Positions 1 through 10,925 are shown, numbered from the stretch's first letter. The stretch: 14,179 nucleotides of DNA from PALSA-894 sp049698215 (GCA_049698215.1 JBAVXH010000202.1:1-14179); one strand, 5' to 3'. The notes: generated by a model from the letters alone, not told the origin. Translations and numbers: made by a program.

Positions 1-3268
<3,268 letters not shown>

Positions 3269-3299
3269 GCCGCCTCAAGCGCGATTTCTGCCAAAAATC

Positions 3300-3328
3300 A
3301 GGGTTGTCCCACGGGGCAGCCCTTTTTT
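3300..3328 (+). terminator. Intrinsic terminator of the rpoC transcript
   Basis: Bases 3300-3309 pair with 3314-3323 in a 10-bp stem containing two G-T wobbles, around the tetraloop CACG. The stem runs directly into six T residues (3323-3328). It begins 31 nt after the rpoC stop codon. The geometry is that of a strong Rho-independent terminator. It separates the rpo operon from the ribosomal genes downstream. Confidence 0.9.
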
Positions 3329-3470
3329 ATGGACTCCCCCAGCCTATCTAAGGGTAGTTCCGCAACTCGAAGACCGGTCCCCAGTGGGCGGGAATTCGGA
3401 TGCTGAGTGGGGAGTAGCGGAGCGCCTCCGGAATCGTCGAAAACCCGCGTCTTTCCGGCGCTTTGCGGGC

Positions 3471-3499
3471 TTGACACTCCCGGAATCGGCCTCTACAAA
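3471..3499 (+). promoter_or_regulatory. Sigma-70-type promoter for the str operon
   Basis: A perfect -35 hexamer TTGACA (3471-3476) is separated by 17 bp from TACAAA (3494-3499), which matches TATAAT at four of six positions. The predicted transcription start is near 3506, leaving a leader of about 255 nt before rpsL. It lies between the rpoC terminator and rpsL, where a promoter is needed. It is the only good match I found in the window. A 9-nt direct repeat (CCGGAATCG, 3428-3436 and 3480-3488) places its second copy in the -35/-10 spacer. Confidence 0.8.
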
Positions 3500-3505
3500 C
3501 CGCCC

Positions 3506-3760
3506 ACTTTCAGGCAGGCGGTGAGTTTCAAGCATCAATCGGCGCGCCTCGCGCCACGATGGACGAAACTCAGACGCTGCCTCTGACAGCCAAGTGTCAG
3601 AAACGTCAGGTGCATGATCGCGGCTTCTTGGCCGTGGTCCTCTGTGAATGGATGAGCGCACTTCCGCTTAAGGGAAGCGGATGGCGCGCTCGTTGTTTTG
3701 GCGCGGTTTTTCCGCGTCGCGATTGCGGGACGAAAGTCCCAACGAGGGTGAAGGCAAGGC
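3506..3760 (+). promoter_or_regulatory. Long structured 5' leader of rpsL
   Basis: This covers most of the 492-nt non-coding gap at 3269-3760. The part before the promoter, 3330-3470, holds nothing I recognise beyond weak hairpins. The leader has four perfect small hairpins: CTGACA/TGTCAG (3583-3588 with 3595-3600), CCGCTT/AAGCGG (3664-3669 with 3675-3680), CGCGG/CCGCG around five T (3702-3706 with 3712-3716), and GGGAC-GAAA-GTCCC (3727-3740), a GNRA tetraloop stem just ahead of the rpsL ribosome binding site. The rpsL Shine-Dalgarno is GAAGG at 3750-3754. Ribosomal operons are often controlled through their leaders, but I do not recognise a named RNA family here. A regulatory role is inferred from length and structure alone. 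Confidence 0.5.
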
Positions 3761-4132
3761 ATGCCGACGATCAATCAGCTGATCCGCCATCCGCGGGTGG
3801 TGCAGAAGTCGCGCAAGAAGGTGCCGGCGCTGCAGCAGAGCCCGCAGAAGCGCGGGGTTTGCACGCGCGTCTACACCACGACCCCGAAGAAGCCGAATTC
3901 GGCGCTGCGCAAGGTCGCGAAGGTGCGCCTCACCAACGGCTTCGAGGTGATCGGCTACATCCCGGGCGAGGGCCACAACCTGCAAGAGCACTCGGTCGTC
4001 ATGATCCGCGGCGGCCGCGTGAAGGACCTGCCGGGCGTGCGCTACCACATCCTGCGCGGCGTGCTCGACACGCAAGGCGTGAAGAACCGCAAGCAGCGCC
4101 GTTCGAAGTACGGCGCCAAGCGTCCCAAATGA
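3761..4132 (+). CDS. rpsL: 30S ribosomal protein S12
   Basis: S12 sits at the decoding centre of the small subunit and helps to set the accuracy of tRNA selection. The product has 123 residues, the usual length. It starts MPTINQLIRHPR and carries the signature TTTPKKPNSALRKVAKVRL at about 39-57. The residues whose mutation gives streptomycin resistance in other bacteria are wild type: Lys43-Lys44 in PKKPNS, and Lys88-Asp89-Leu-Pro91 in RVKDLPG (numbered with Met). Asp89 is the equivalent of the E. coli residue that is methylthiolated. The chosen start is the canonical one, with GAAGG six bases upstream. It is the first gene of the str operon and is followed by a 96-nt gap before rpsG. Confidence 0.99.
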   Translation: MPTINQLIRHPRVVQKSRKKVPALQQSPQKRGVCTRVYTTTPKKPNSALRKVAKVRLTNGFEVIGYIPGEGHNLQEHSVVMIRGGRVKDLPGVRYHILRGVLDTQGVKNRKQRRSKYGAKRPK

Positions 4133-4151
4133 CCTGAGCGTAGCGAGGGTC

Positions 4152-4192
4152 ATCCCGGAACAAGCGAGGCTTAGCCGAGCACGATCCGGGAT
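4152..4192. repeat. Palindrome in the rpsL-rpsG gap
   Basis: ATCCCGGA (4152-4159) and TCCGGGAT (4185-4192) form a perfect 8-bp stem. Inside the 25-nt loop a second helix can form: GC 4164-4165 with GC 4179-4180, then GA opposite GA (a tandem sheared G-A pair geometry), then GGC 4168-4170 with GCC 4174-4176 around a TTA loop. No T run follows, so it is not an intrinsic terminator. The surrounding gap is rich in GCGAG/GAGCG words. It resembles the dispersed intergenic palindromes common in Bradyrhizobium-like genomes. It also lies where S7 controls translation in E. coli. Either role is possible. Confidence 0.6.
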
Positions 4193-4228
4193 CGAACGAG
4201 GCGAAGAGTTTAGAGACGAGAGCGACGA

Positions 4229-4699
4229 ATGTCCCGACGCCACAGTGCCGAGAAGCGAGAGATCAATCCCGATCCGAAATTCGGGAATCTGGTTGTGTCC
4301 AAGTTCATGAACTCCATCATGTACGAGGGCAAGAAGTCGGTTGCCGAGCAGATCGTGTATGGGGCGTTCGACGCGATCGAAGGCAAGACCAAGCAAAATC
4401 CGGTCGGCGTGTTTCAGCAAGCGCTCGACAATGTGATGCCGTCGATCGAAGTGCGCTCTCGGCGCGTCGGCGGCGCCACCTATCAGGTGCCGGTCGAGGT
4501 TCGCAACGATCGCCGCCAAGCGCTTGGCATCCGCTGGATCATTGCGGCCGCGCGCGAACGCAACGAAAAGACGATGGTAGAGCGGCTCTCGGGAGAACTG
4601 CTCGACGCGTCGAATAATCGGGGGAACGCCGTCAAGAAGCGCGAAGACACGCACCGGATGGCGGAAGCCAACCGCGCGTTCGCGCATTACCGCTGGTAA
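4229..4699 (+). CDS. rpsG: 30S ribosomal protein S7
   Basis: S7 nucleates assembly of the 30S head by binding the 3' domain of 16S rRNA, and it lines the E-site cleft. In E. coli it is also the translational repressor of its operon. The product has 156 residues, the common bacterial length. It starts MSRRHSAEKREINPDPKFG and shows the conserved core SIEVRSRRVGGATYQVPVEV and the C-terminal stretch RGNAVKKREDTHRMAEANRA. The ribosome binding site is weak (GACGAG/GAGCGACGA just upstream), which would suit translation coupled to rpsL or controlled by structure in the preceding gap. fusA follows after 13 nt. No unusual residue was noticed. Confidence 0.99.
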   Translation: MSRRHSAEKREINPDPKFGNLVVSKFMNSIMYEGKKSVAEQIVYGAFDAIEGKTKQNPVGVFQQALDNVMPSIEVRSRRVGGATYQVPVEVRNDRRQALGIRWIIAAARERNEKTMVERLSGELLDASNNRGNAVKKREDTHRMAEANRAFAHYRW

Positions 4700-4712
4700 G
4701 GCGAACAGGATC

Positions 4713-6785
4713 ATGCCGCGCGTCCACCCCATCGAAGACTACCGTAACTTCGGCATCATGGCGCACATCGATGCCGGCAAGACCACGACCACCGAACGGA
4801 TTCTTTATTACACCGGCAAGAGCCACAAGATTGGCGAGGTGCACGACGGCGCTGCGACCATGGACTTCATGGAGCAGGAGCAGGAGCGCGGCATCACGAT
4901 CACGTCGGCCGCCACCACTGCATTCTGGAACGAGAAGCGGCTCAACATCATCGACACGCCCGGCCACGTCGATTTCACCATCGAGGTGGAGCGTTCGTTG
5001 CGCGTGCTCGACGGCGCAGTCGTCGTGCTCGACTCCAACCAGGGGGTCGAGCCGCAGACCGAGACCGTCTGGCGCCAGGGCGACAAATACCAGGGTCCGC
5101 GCATCGTGTTCGCCAACAAGATGGACAAGATCGGCGCGGACTTCTTCCAGTGCCTGAAGGATATCGTCGACCGCCTCGGCGCAAAACCGGTCGCCATCCA
5201 GCTGCCGATCGGCGCGGAGAGCCAGTTCAAGGGACTGGTCGATCTCGTGCGCATGAAAGGTGTGGTGTGGGACGAGGAGACACTCGGCGCGAAGTATCAC
5301 GACGTCGATATTCCAGCCGACATGGTCGACCTGGCCAAGGAATACCGCGAAAAGCTGGTCGAGGCGGCGGTCGAACTCGACGACGACGTCATGGCCGCCT
5401 GGCTCGATGGCACGATGCCCGACGAAGCGACGCTGAAGCGCCTGATCCGCAAGGCGGTCATCACGGGCGCATTCTACCCGGTGCTGTGCGGCTCGGCGTT
5501 CAAGAACAAGGGCGTGCAGCCGCTGCTCGACGCGGTGGTCGATTTCTTGCCGTCGCCGCTCGACGTGCCGGCGATCAAGGGGACCGACGACAAGGGTAAC
5601 GAGATTGAGCGCAAGCCGGACGACAAGCAGCCGATGTCGCTCCTCGCGTTCAAGATCATGGACGACCCGTTCGTTGGTACGATCACGTTCTGCCGCATCT
5701 ATTCGGGTACGCTTACCAGCGGCACCGGCGTCATCAACTCGACGAAGGAGCGCAAGGAGCGCATCGGCCGCATGCTGCTGATGCACGCCAACAACCGCGA
5801 GGACATCAAGGAAGCGTATGCGGGCGATATCGTCGCGCTCGCCGGCTTGAAGGAAGTGCGCACTGGCGACACGCTGTGCGATCCGGCTAGGCCCGTGATC
5901 CTGGAAAAGATGGAATTCCCGGAACCGGTCATCGAGATCGCGATCGAGCCGAAGTCGAAGGCGGATCAGGAAAAGCTCGGCGTCGCGCTGGCGAAGCTCG
6001 TGGCGGAAGATCCCTCGTTCCGCGTGCACACCGATCAGGAGTCGGGTCAGACCATCCTCAAGGGGATGGGCGAATTGCACCTGGACATCAAGGTCGACAT
6101 CCTCAAGCGCACCTACAAGGTCGAAGCGAATATCGGCGCCCCGCAGGTTGCCTATCGCGAGAAGATCACGCGCAAGGTCACCGAGGATTACACGCACAAA
6201 AAGCAGACCGGTGGCACCGGCCAGTTCGCGGCCGTCAAAATCGTTGTGGAGCCGCTACCTCCAGCGACGGGCTTCGAGTTCGAGAACGAGATCATCGGCG
6301 GCTCGGTGCCGAAGGAGTACATCCCGGGTGTCGAGAAGGGCCTTGAGTCCGTACTTGGCGCGGGCGTGCTCGCAGGCTTCCCGGTCGTCGACCTCAAGGT
6401 GACGCTGATCGACGGCAAGTATCACGAGGTCGACTCCTCGGCACTGGCGTTCGAGATCGCGGCGCGCATGGCATTGCGCGAGGCGCTCAAGAAGGGCGGC
6501 CCGGTGCTGCTCGAGCCGATCATGAAGGTCGAGGTGGTGACGCCGGAGGACTACACCGGCTCTGTCATCGGCGACCTCAACTCGCGGCGCGGCCAGATCC
6601 AGGGCCAGGACATGCGCGGCAACGCCAACGTCGTCACCGCGATGGTGCCGCTGAACAACATGTTCGGCTACGTCTCGAACCTGCGCTCGATGAGCCAGGG
6701 CCGCGCGACGTTCACCATGCAATTCGACCACTACGCGGAAGTCCCGCGTGCGGTCGCGGAAGAAATCCAGGCGAAGTTCGCCTGA
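4713..6785 (+). CDS. fusA: Translation elongation factor G (EF-G)
   Basis: EF-G is the cytosolic GTPase that drives translocation of tRNA and mRNA and, with the recycling factor, ribosome splitting. The product has 690 residues, normal for alphaproteobacteria. GTPase motifs are intact: G1 AHIDAGKT (17-24), switch I RGITIT (59-64), G3 DTPGH with catalytic His85 (81-85), G4 NKMD (135-138), and GSAFKNKGVQ for G5. FPEPVIEIAIEPKSKADQEK starts domain III and GMGELHLDI is near its end. The domain IV signature KQTGGTGQFA and the conserved GSVIGDLNSRRGQI of domain V are present. The start has CAGGA just upstream (spacing about 4 nt), which is short, and matches the conserved N-terminus MPRVHPIEDYRNFGIMAHID. 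It has the form of a main EF-G rather than a tetracycline-resistance-type protein. Confidence 0.99.
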   Translation: MPRVHPIEDYRNFGIMAHIDAGKTTTTERILYYTGKSHKIGEVHDGAATMDFMEQEQERGITITSAATTAFWNEKRLNIIDTPGHVDFTIEVERSLRVLDGAVVVLDSNQGVEPQTETVWRQGDKYQGPRIVFANKMDKIGADFFQCLKDIVDRLGAKPVAIQLPIGAESQFKGLVDLVRMKGVVWDEETLGAKYHDVDIPADMVDLAKEYREKLVEAAVELDDDVMAAWLDGTMPDEATLKRLIRKAVITGAFYPVLCGSAFKNKGVQPLLDAVVDFLPSPLDVPAIKGTDDKGNEIERKPDDKQPMSLLAFKIMDDPFVGTITFCRIYSGTLTSGTGVINSTKERKERIGRMLLMHANNREDIKEAYAGDIVALAGLKEVRTGDTLCDPARPVILEKMEFPEPVIEIAIEPKSKADQEKLGVALAKLVAEDPSFRVHTDQESGQTILKGMGELHLDIKVDILKRTYKVEANIGAPQVAYREKITRKVTEDYTHKKQTGGTGQFAAVKIVVEPLPPATGFEFENEIIGGSVPKEYIPGVEKGLESVLGAGVLAGFPVVDLKVTLIDGKYHEVDSSALAFEIAARMALREALKKGGPVLLEPIMKVEVVTPEDYTGSVIGDLNSRRGQIQGQDMRGNANVVTAMVPLNNMFGYVSNLRSMSQGRATFTMQFDHYAEVPRAVAEEIQAKFA

Positions 6786-6823
6786 GCAACTGAAGCGTAA
6801 GTTAAGGACCAACGGAGACCGTC

Positions 6824-8014
<1,191 letters not shown>

Positions 8015-8024
8015 CAACCTCTGT

Positions 8025-8088
8025 GTCATGGCCGGGCATGCCCGGCCATCGACGTTGTTTTGGAGATGGCCGGCCCACCCGGCATGAC
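8025..8088. repeat. Double palindromic element between tuf and rpsJ
   Basis: Bases 8028-8049 form a perfect 22-bp palindrome with arms built on ATGGCCGGGC. A degenerate related unit lies at 8065-8088 (GATGGCCGG...CCCGGCATGAC). The outer ends GTCATG (8025-8030) and CATGAC (8083-8088) are inverted, so the whole 64-nt block can fold as one long stem or as separate hairpins. The pattern matches, from memory, a GTCATGGCCGGG-type dispersed repeat frequent in intergenic DNA of Bradyrhizobium relatives. No T run follows directly (GACGTTGTTTT comes after), so termination would be at most partial. Confidence 0.75.
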
Positions 8089-8105
8089 GCAGGAAGAGAT
8101 TTGAA

Positions 8106-8414
8106 ATGAACGGCCAGAATATCCGCATCCGGCTCAAGGCGTTCGATCACCGCATCCTCGATACGTCGACGCGCGAGATCGTCTCAACGGCGAAGCGTAC
8201 CGGCGCGCAGGTGCGGGGACCGATCCCGCTGCCGACCAAGATCGAGAAGTTCACGGTCAACCGCTCGCCGCACGTCGACAAGAAGAGCCGCGAACAGTTC
8301 GAGATGCGCACGCACAAGCGCCTGCTCGATATCGTGGACCCGACGCCGCAGACCGTTGATGCGTTGATGAAGCTAGACCTCGCCGCCGGCGTGGACGTCG
8401 AGATCAAGCTCTGA
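8106..8414 (+). CDS. rpsJ: 30S ribosomal protein S10 (NusE)
   Basis: S10 is part of the 30S head. Outside the ribosome it pairs with NusB in transcription antitermination and links NusG to the ribosome. The product has 102 residues, the standard length. It starts MNGQNIRIRLKAFDHRILD and contains RGPIPLPTKIEKFTV and NRSPHVDKKSREQFE, which are near-invariant. A good Shine-Dalgarno, AGGAAGAG (8091-8098), lies directly upstream and immediately after the palindromic element, so the repeat does not overlap the ribosome binding site. It heads the S10 gene cluster. rplC follows after 28 nt. Confidence 0.99.
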   Translation: MNGQNIRIRLKAFDHRILDTSTREIVSTAKRTGAQVRGPIPLPTKIEKFTVNRSPHVDKKSREQFEMRTHKRLLDIVDPTPQTVDALMKLDLAAGVDVEIKL

Positions 8415-8442
8415 GCCGTTTTGAGGAATTGAGGACCAACCA

Positions 8443-9159
8443 ATGCGCTCCGGTGTGATCGCACAAAAGGTCGGGATGACCAGGGTGTTTACCGATGCCG
8501 GCCTGCACGTGCCGGTGACGGTGCTGCGCCTTGCCAATTGCCAGGTCGTCGCCCACCGCACCAAGGACAAGAATGGCTACGTCGCGCTGCAGCTCGGCTC
8601 CGGCACCCGCAAGGTGAAGAACGTCACCAAGGCCGAGCGTGGCAACTTCGCGCTCGCCAAGGTCGAGCCGAAGCGCAGCGTCGCCGAGTTTCGCGTCAGC
8701 GAAGATGCGCTGATCCCAGTCGGTGCTGAGATTACGGCGGACCACTTCGTGCCCGGCCAGTACGTCGACGTGACCGGCACGTCGATCGGCAAGGGCTATG
8801 CGGGCGGCATGAAGCGCTGGAATTTCGGCGGCCTGCGTGCCTCGCACGGCGTGTCGGTCTCGCATCGCTCGATCGGTTCGACTGGCGGTCGTCAGGACCC
8901 CGGCAAGACCTTCAAGAACAAGAAGATGCCGGGCCAGCTCGGTGTTGAGCGCGTCACCACGCTCAATCTCAAGGTCGTGCAGACCGATGTCGAGCGCGGC
9001 CTGATCCTGATCGAGGGCGCGGTGCCGGGCGCGAAGGGCGGCTGGATCACGGTGCGCGATGCCGTGAAGAAGGAGCCGCCGAAGGATCTGCCGAAGCCCG
9101 GCAAGTTCCGTCAGGCGTCCGAGGGCGCAGCCGCTCCGGCGCAAGAAGGGGGCGCGTGA
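8443..9159 (+). CDS. rplC: 50S ribosomal protein L3
   Basis: L3 starts 50S assembly, and its long loop reaches toward the peptidyl-transferase centre. The product has 238 residues, starting MRSGVIAQKVGMTRVFTDAG. The central extension GGRQDPGKTFKNKKMPGQLG is intact, including the glutamine region that PrmB methylates in E. coli. The E. coli protein has 209 residues. The extra length here is a C-terminal tail of about 30 residues, beginning at EPPKDLPKPGK and ending in Ala/Pro/Gly/Glu-rich sequence. Alphaproteobacterial L3 proteins commonly have such a tail, so I regard it as lineage-normal. GAGGA sits upstream of the ATG. The stop codon overlaps the rplD start as TGATG. Confidence 0.99.
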   Translation: MRSGVIAQKVGMTRVFTDAGLHVPVTVLRLANCQVVAHRTKDKNGYVALQLGSGTRKVKNVTKAERGNFALAKVEPKRSVAEFRVSEDALIPVGAEITADHFVPGQYVDVTGTSIGKGYAGGMKRWNFGGLRASHGVSVSHRSIGSTGGRQDPGKTFKNKKMPGQLGVERVTTLNLKVVQTDVERGLILIEGAVPGAKGGWITVRDAVKKEPPKDLPKPGKFRQASEGAAAPAQEGGA

Positions 9160-9779
9160 TGGATCTCAAGGTCACCACCCTCGACGGCAAGGAAGCGGGC
9201 TCGGTTTCACTCAACAAGGATATCTTTGGCCTTGAGCCGCGCACCGACTTGATCCAGCGCTGCATCGTTTGGCAGCTTGCCAAACGCCGCGCAGGCACAC
9301 ACGACGTGAAGAACCGCGCCGAGATCTGGCGTACCGGCAAGAAATCCGGCCCGCAGAAGGGCTCGGGCGGTGCGCGCCATGGCTCGCAGCGCGCGAACCT
9401 GTTCCGCGGCGGCGGCCGCTCGTTCGGCCCGACCCCGCGCGATCATGCGATCGGCCTGCCGAAGAAGGTGCGTGCGCTTGCGCTCAAGCATGCGCTCTCG
9501 GCGAAGGCGAAGGACGGCGGCATCGTGGTGCTCGCCGATCTCTCCGCCAAGGAGGCCAAGACCAAGGCGCTCTCGGCGCAGTTCGAGAAGCTCGGCCTTG
9601 CCAACGCGCTGATCGTCGGCGGCGATAAGATCGAGGAAAACTTCGGCCGCGCCGCGCGCAATATTCCGAACATCGATGTGCTGCCGGTGCAGGGCATCAA
9701 CGTGTACGACATCCTGCGGCGGCAGACGCTGGTGCTGACCAAGGCCGCGGTGGAAGCTCTGGAGGCGCGGTTCAAATGA
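9159..9779 (+). CDS. rplD: 50S ribosomal protein L4
   Basis: L4 is an early assembly protein whose loop lines the exit-tunnel constriction. In gammaproteobacteria it also represses the S10 operon. With the ATG at 9159 the product has 206 residues and starts MDLKVTTLDGKEAGSV. A GTG three bases earlier (9156) would add one residue. I prefer the ATG because AAGGGGG (9145-9151) is well spaced and the N-terminus matches the family. The tunnel loop runs through RAEIWRTGKK, GSGGARHGS and FRGGGRSFGPTPRDHA. The C-terminal part includes RNIPNIDVLPVQGINVYDIL. It overlaps rplC by 1 nt and rplW by 4 nt, indicating translational coupling. Confidence 0.98.
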   Translation: MDLKVTTLDGKEAGSVSLNKDIFGLEPRTDLIQRCIVWQLAKRRAGTHDVKNRAEIWRTGKKSGPQKGSGGARHGSQRANLFRGGGRSFGPTPRDHAIGLPKKVRALALKHALSAKAKDGGIVVLADLSAKEAKTKALSAQFEKLGLANALIVGGDKIEENFGRAARNIPNIDVLPVQGINVYDILRRQTLVLTKAAVEALEARFK

Positions 9780-10078
9780 GTGTTCCGAGCGATCCGCGTC
9801 TCTACGACGTCATCATTGCCCCGGTGATTACCGAGAAGGCGACAATTGCGTCCGAGCGCAACCAGGTGATCTTCAAGGTCGCGCCCAACGCGACCAAGCC
9901 GCAGATCAAGGAAGCGGTCGAGAAACTGTTCGACGTGAAGGTGAAGTCGGTCAACACGCTGGTGCGCAAGGGCAAGTTCAAGGCGTTCCGCGGTCGGCCC
10001 GGCATGCAGTCGGACCTCAAGAAAGCGATCGTGACCCTCGAAGAGGGCCACCGCATCGATGTGACGTCGGGGCTGTAA
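9776..10078 (+). CDS. rplW: 50S ribosomal protein L23
   Basis: L23 sits at the tunnel exit and is the main docking site for trigger factor and the signal recognition particle. The product has 100 residues, normal for the family. It contains YDVIIAPVITEKATIASE near the N-terminus, the conserved FKVAPNATKPQIKEAVEKLF, and VNTLVRKGKFKAFRGRPG. Its ATG overlaps the rplD stop as ATGA, a 4-nt overlap. GGAGG in the end of rplD (about 9759) may serve as ribosome binding site, though its spacing is long, so coupling to rplD is likely. rplB follows after 10 nt. Confidence 0.98.
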   Translation: MSVPSDPRLYDVIIAPVITEKATIASERNQVIFKVAPNATKPQIKEAVEKLFDVKVKSVNTLVRKGKFKAFRGRPGMQSDLKKAIVTLEEGHRIDVTSGL

Positions 10079-10088
10079 GGAGAGGGAG

Positions 10089-10925
10089 ATGGCGCTCAAA
10101 ACTTACAACCCGACCACGCCGAGCCAGCGTCAGCTGGTGATCGTCGACCGTGCAGGCCTCCACAAGGGCAAGCCGCTCAAGGAGCTGACCGAAGGGCTCC
10201 ACTCGACCGGCGGACGCAACAACAACGGCCGCATTACGGTGCGCTTCCGTGGCGGCGGTCACAAGCAAAGCTATCGTATGGTCGACTTCAGGCGCCGCAA
10301 GTTCGGCGTGAACGCGAAGGTCGAGCGGCTCGAGTACGATCCGAACCGCACGGGCTTCATCGCGCTCCTGAAGTACGATGACGGCGAGCTGTCCTACATT
10401 CTGGCGCCGCAACGTCTCGCGGTCGGCGACATCGTAGTGTCGGGCGAGCACGTTGACGTGAAGCCCGGCAATGCCATGCCGATGGTGAACATGCCGGTCG
10501 GCACCATCGTGCACAACATCGAGTTCAAGCTGGGCAAGGGCGGGCAGCTCGCACGCTCGGCCGGTACCTACGCGCAGATCGTCGGGCGCGATCAGGAGTA
10601 CGTCATCCTGCGGCTCAATTCGGGTGAGCAGCGTCTGGTGCTCGGCAAGTGCCTGGCCACCGTCGGCGCAGTGTCGAACCCCGACCACATGAACATCTCG
10701 ATCGGCAAGGCGGGCCGCAACCGCTGGCTCGGCCGCAAACCGCACAACCGCGGCGTCTCCATGAACCCGGTCGATCACCCGCTCGGCGGCGGCGAAGGCC
10801 GTAGCTCGGGCGGCCGCCATCCGGTGACGCCGTGGGGCAAGCCGACCAAAGGCAAGAAGACGCGTAGCAACAAGCGCACCCAGAAATTCATCGTGGCGAG
10901 CCGCCACGTCCGCAAGAAGAAGTAG
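10089..10925 (+). CDS. rplB: 50S ribosomal protein L2
   Basis: L2 binds domain IV of 23S rRNA, supports subunit joining and lies close to the peptidyl-transferase centre. The product has 278 residues, typical of the group. It starts MALKTYNPTTPSQRQLV and shows RNNNGRITVRFRGGGHKQ, LEYDPNRTGFIALLKY, the SH3-like domain around KPGNAMPMVNMPVGTIVHN, and KTRSNKRTQKFIV at the end. His230, equivalent to the functionally important His229 of E. coli, is kept in VDHP. The next conserved His of DHPHGGGEG is Leu232 here (codon 10782-10784). The ribosome binding site is strong (AAGGAGAGGGAG directly before the ATG). Confidence 0.99.
   Translation: MALKTYNPTTPSQRQLVIVDRAGLHKGKPLKELTEGLHSTGGRNNNGRITVRFRGGGHKQSYRMVDFRRRKFGVNAKVERLEYDPNRTGFIALLKYDDGELSYILAPQRLAVGDIVVSGEHVDVKPGNAMPMVNMPVGTIVHNIEFKLGKGGQLARSAGTYAQIVGRDQEYVILRLNSGEQRLVLGKCLATVGAVSNPDHMNISIGKAGRNRWLGRKPHNRGVSMNPVDHPLGGGEGRSSGGRHPVTPWGKPTKGKKTRSNKRTQKFIVASRHVRKKK

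Noticed and set aside
3648..3671. Seven-codon ORF (MDERTSA) in the rpsL leader
   Set aside because: There is no Shine-Dalgarno before it and its length is expected by chance.
3770..4030. Streptomycin-resistance alleles in S12
   Set aside because: Both Lys clusters (PKKPNS and RVKDLPG) are wild type, so the sequence predicts no ribosomal resistance.
3559..4137. 192-codon + strand frame running from the leader through rpsL
   Set aside because: It overlaps all of rpsL in a different frame, and the part inside rpsL is a shifted reading of a conserved gene. The N-terminal part has no recognisable ribosome binding site.
4152..4192. Intrinsic terminator between rpsL and rpsG
   Set aside because: The stem is not followed by a T run, and the next genes belong to the same operon.
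3668..4732. Antisense frame of 354 codons across the rpsL leader, rpsL and rpsG
   Set aside because: It depends on the complements of two essential conserved genes, and its sequence is Arg/Leu/Ala/His-rich without domains.
4632..6197. Long antisense open frame (521 codons) opposite fusA
   Set aside because: It mirrors fusA codons with G/C third positions, is rich in Arg/His/Asp/Val low-complexity sequence, and matches no family I know. The same holds for the antisense frames at 6731-8137 (opposite tuf) and 10017-11627 (opposite rplB to rplV).
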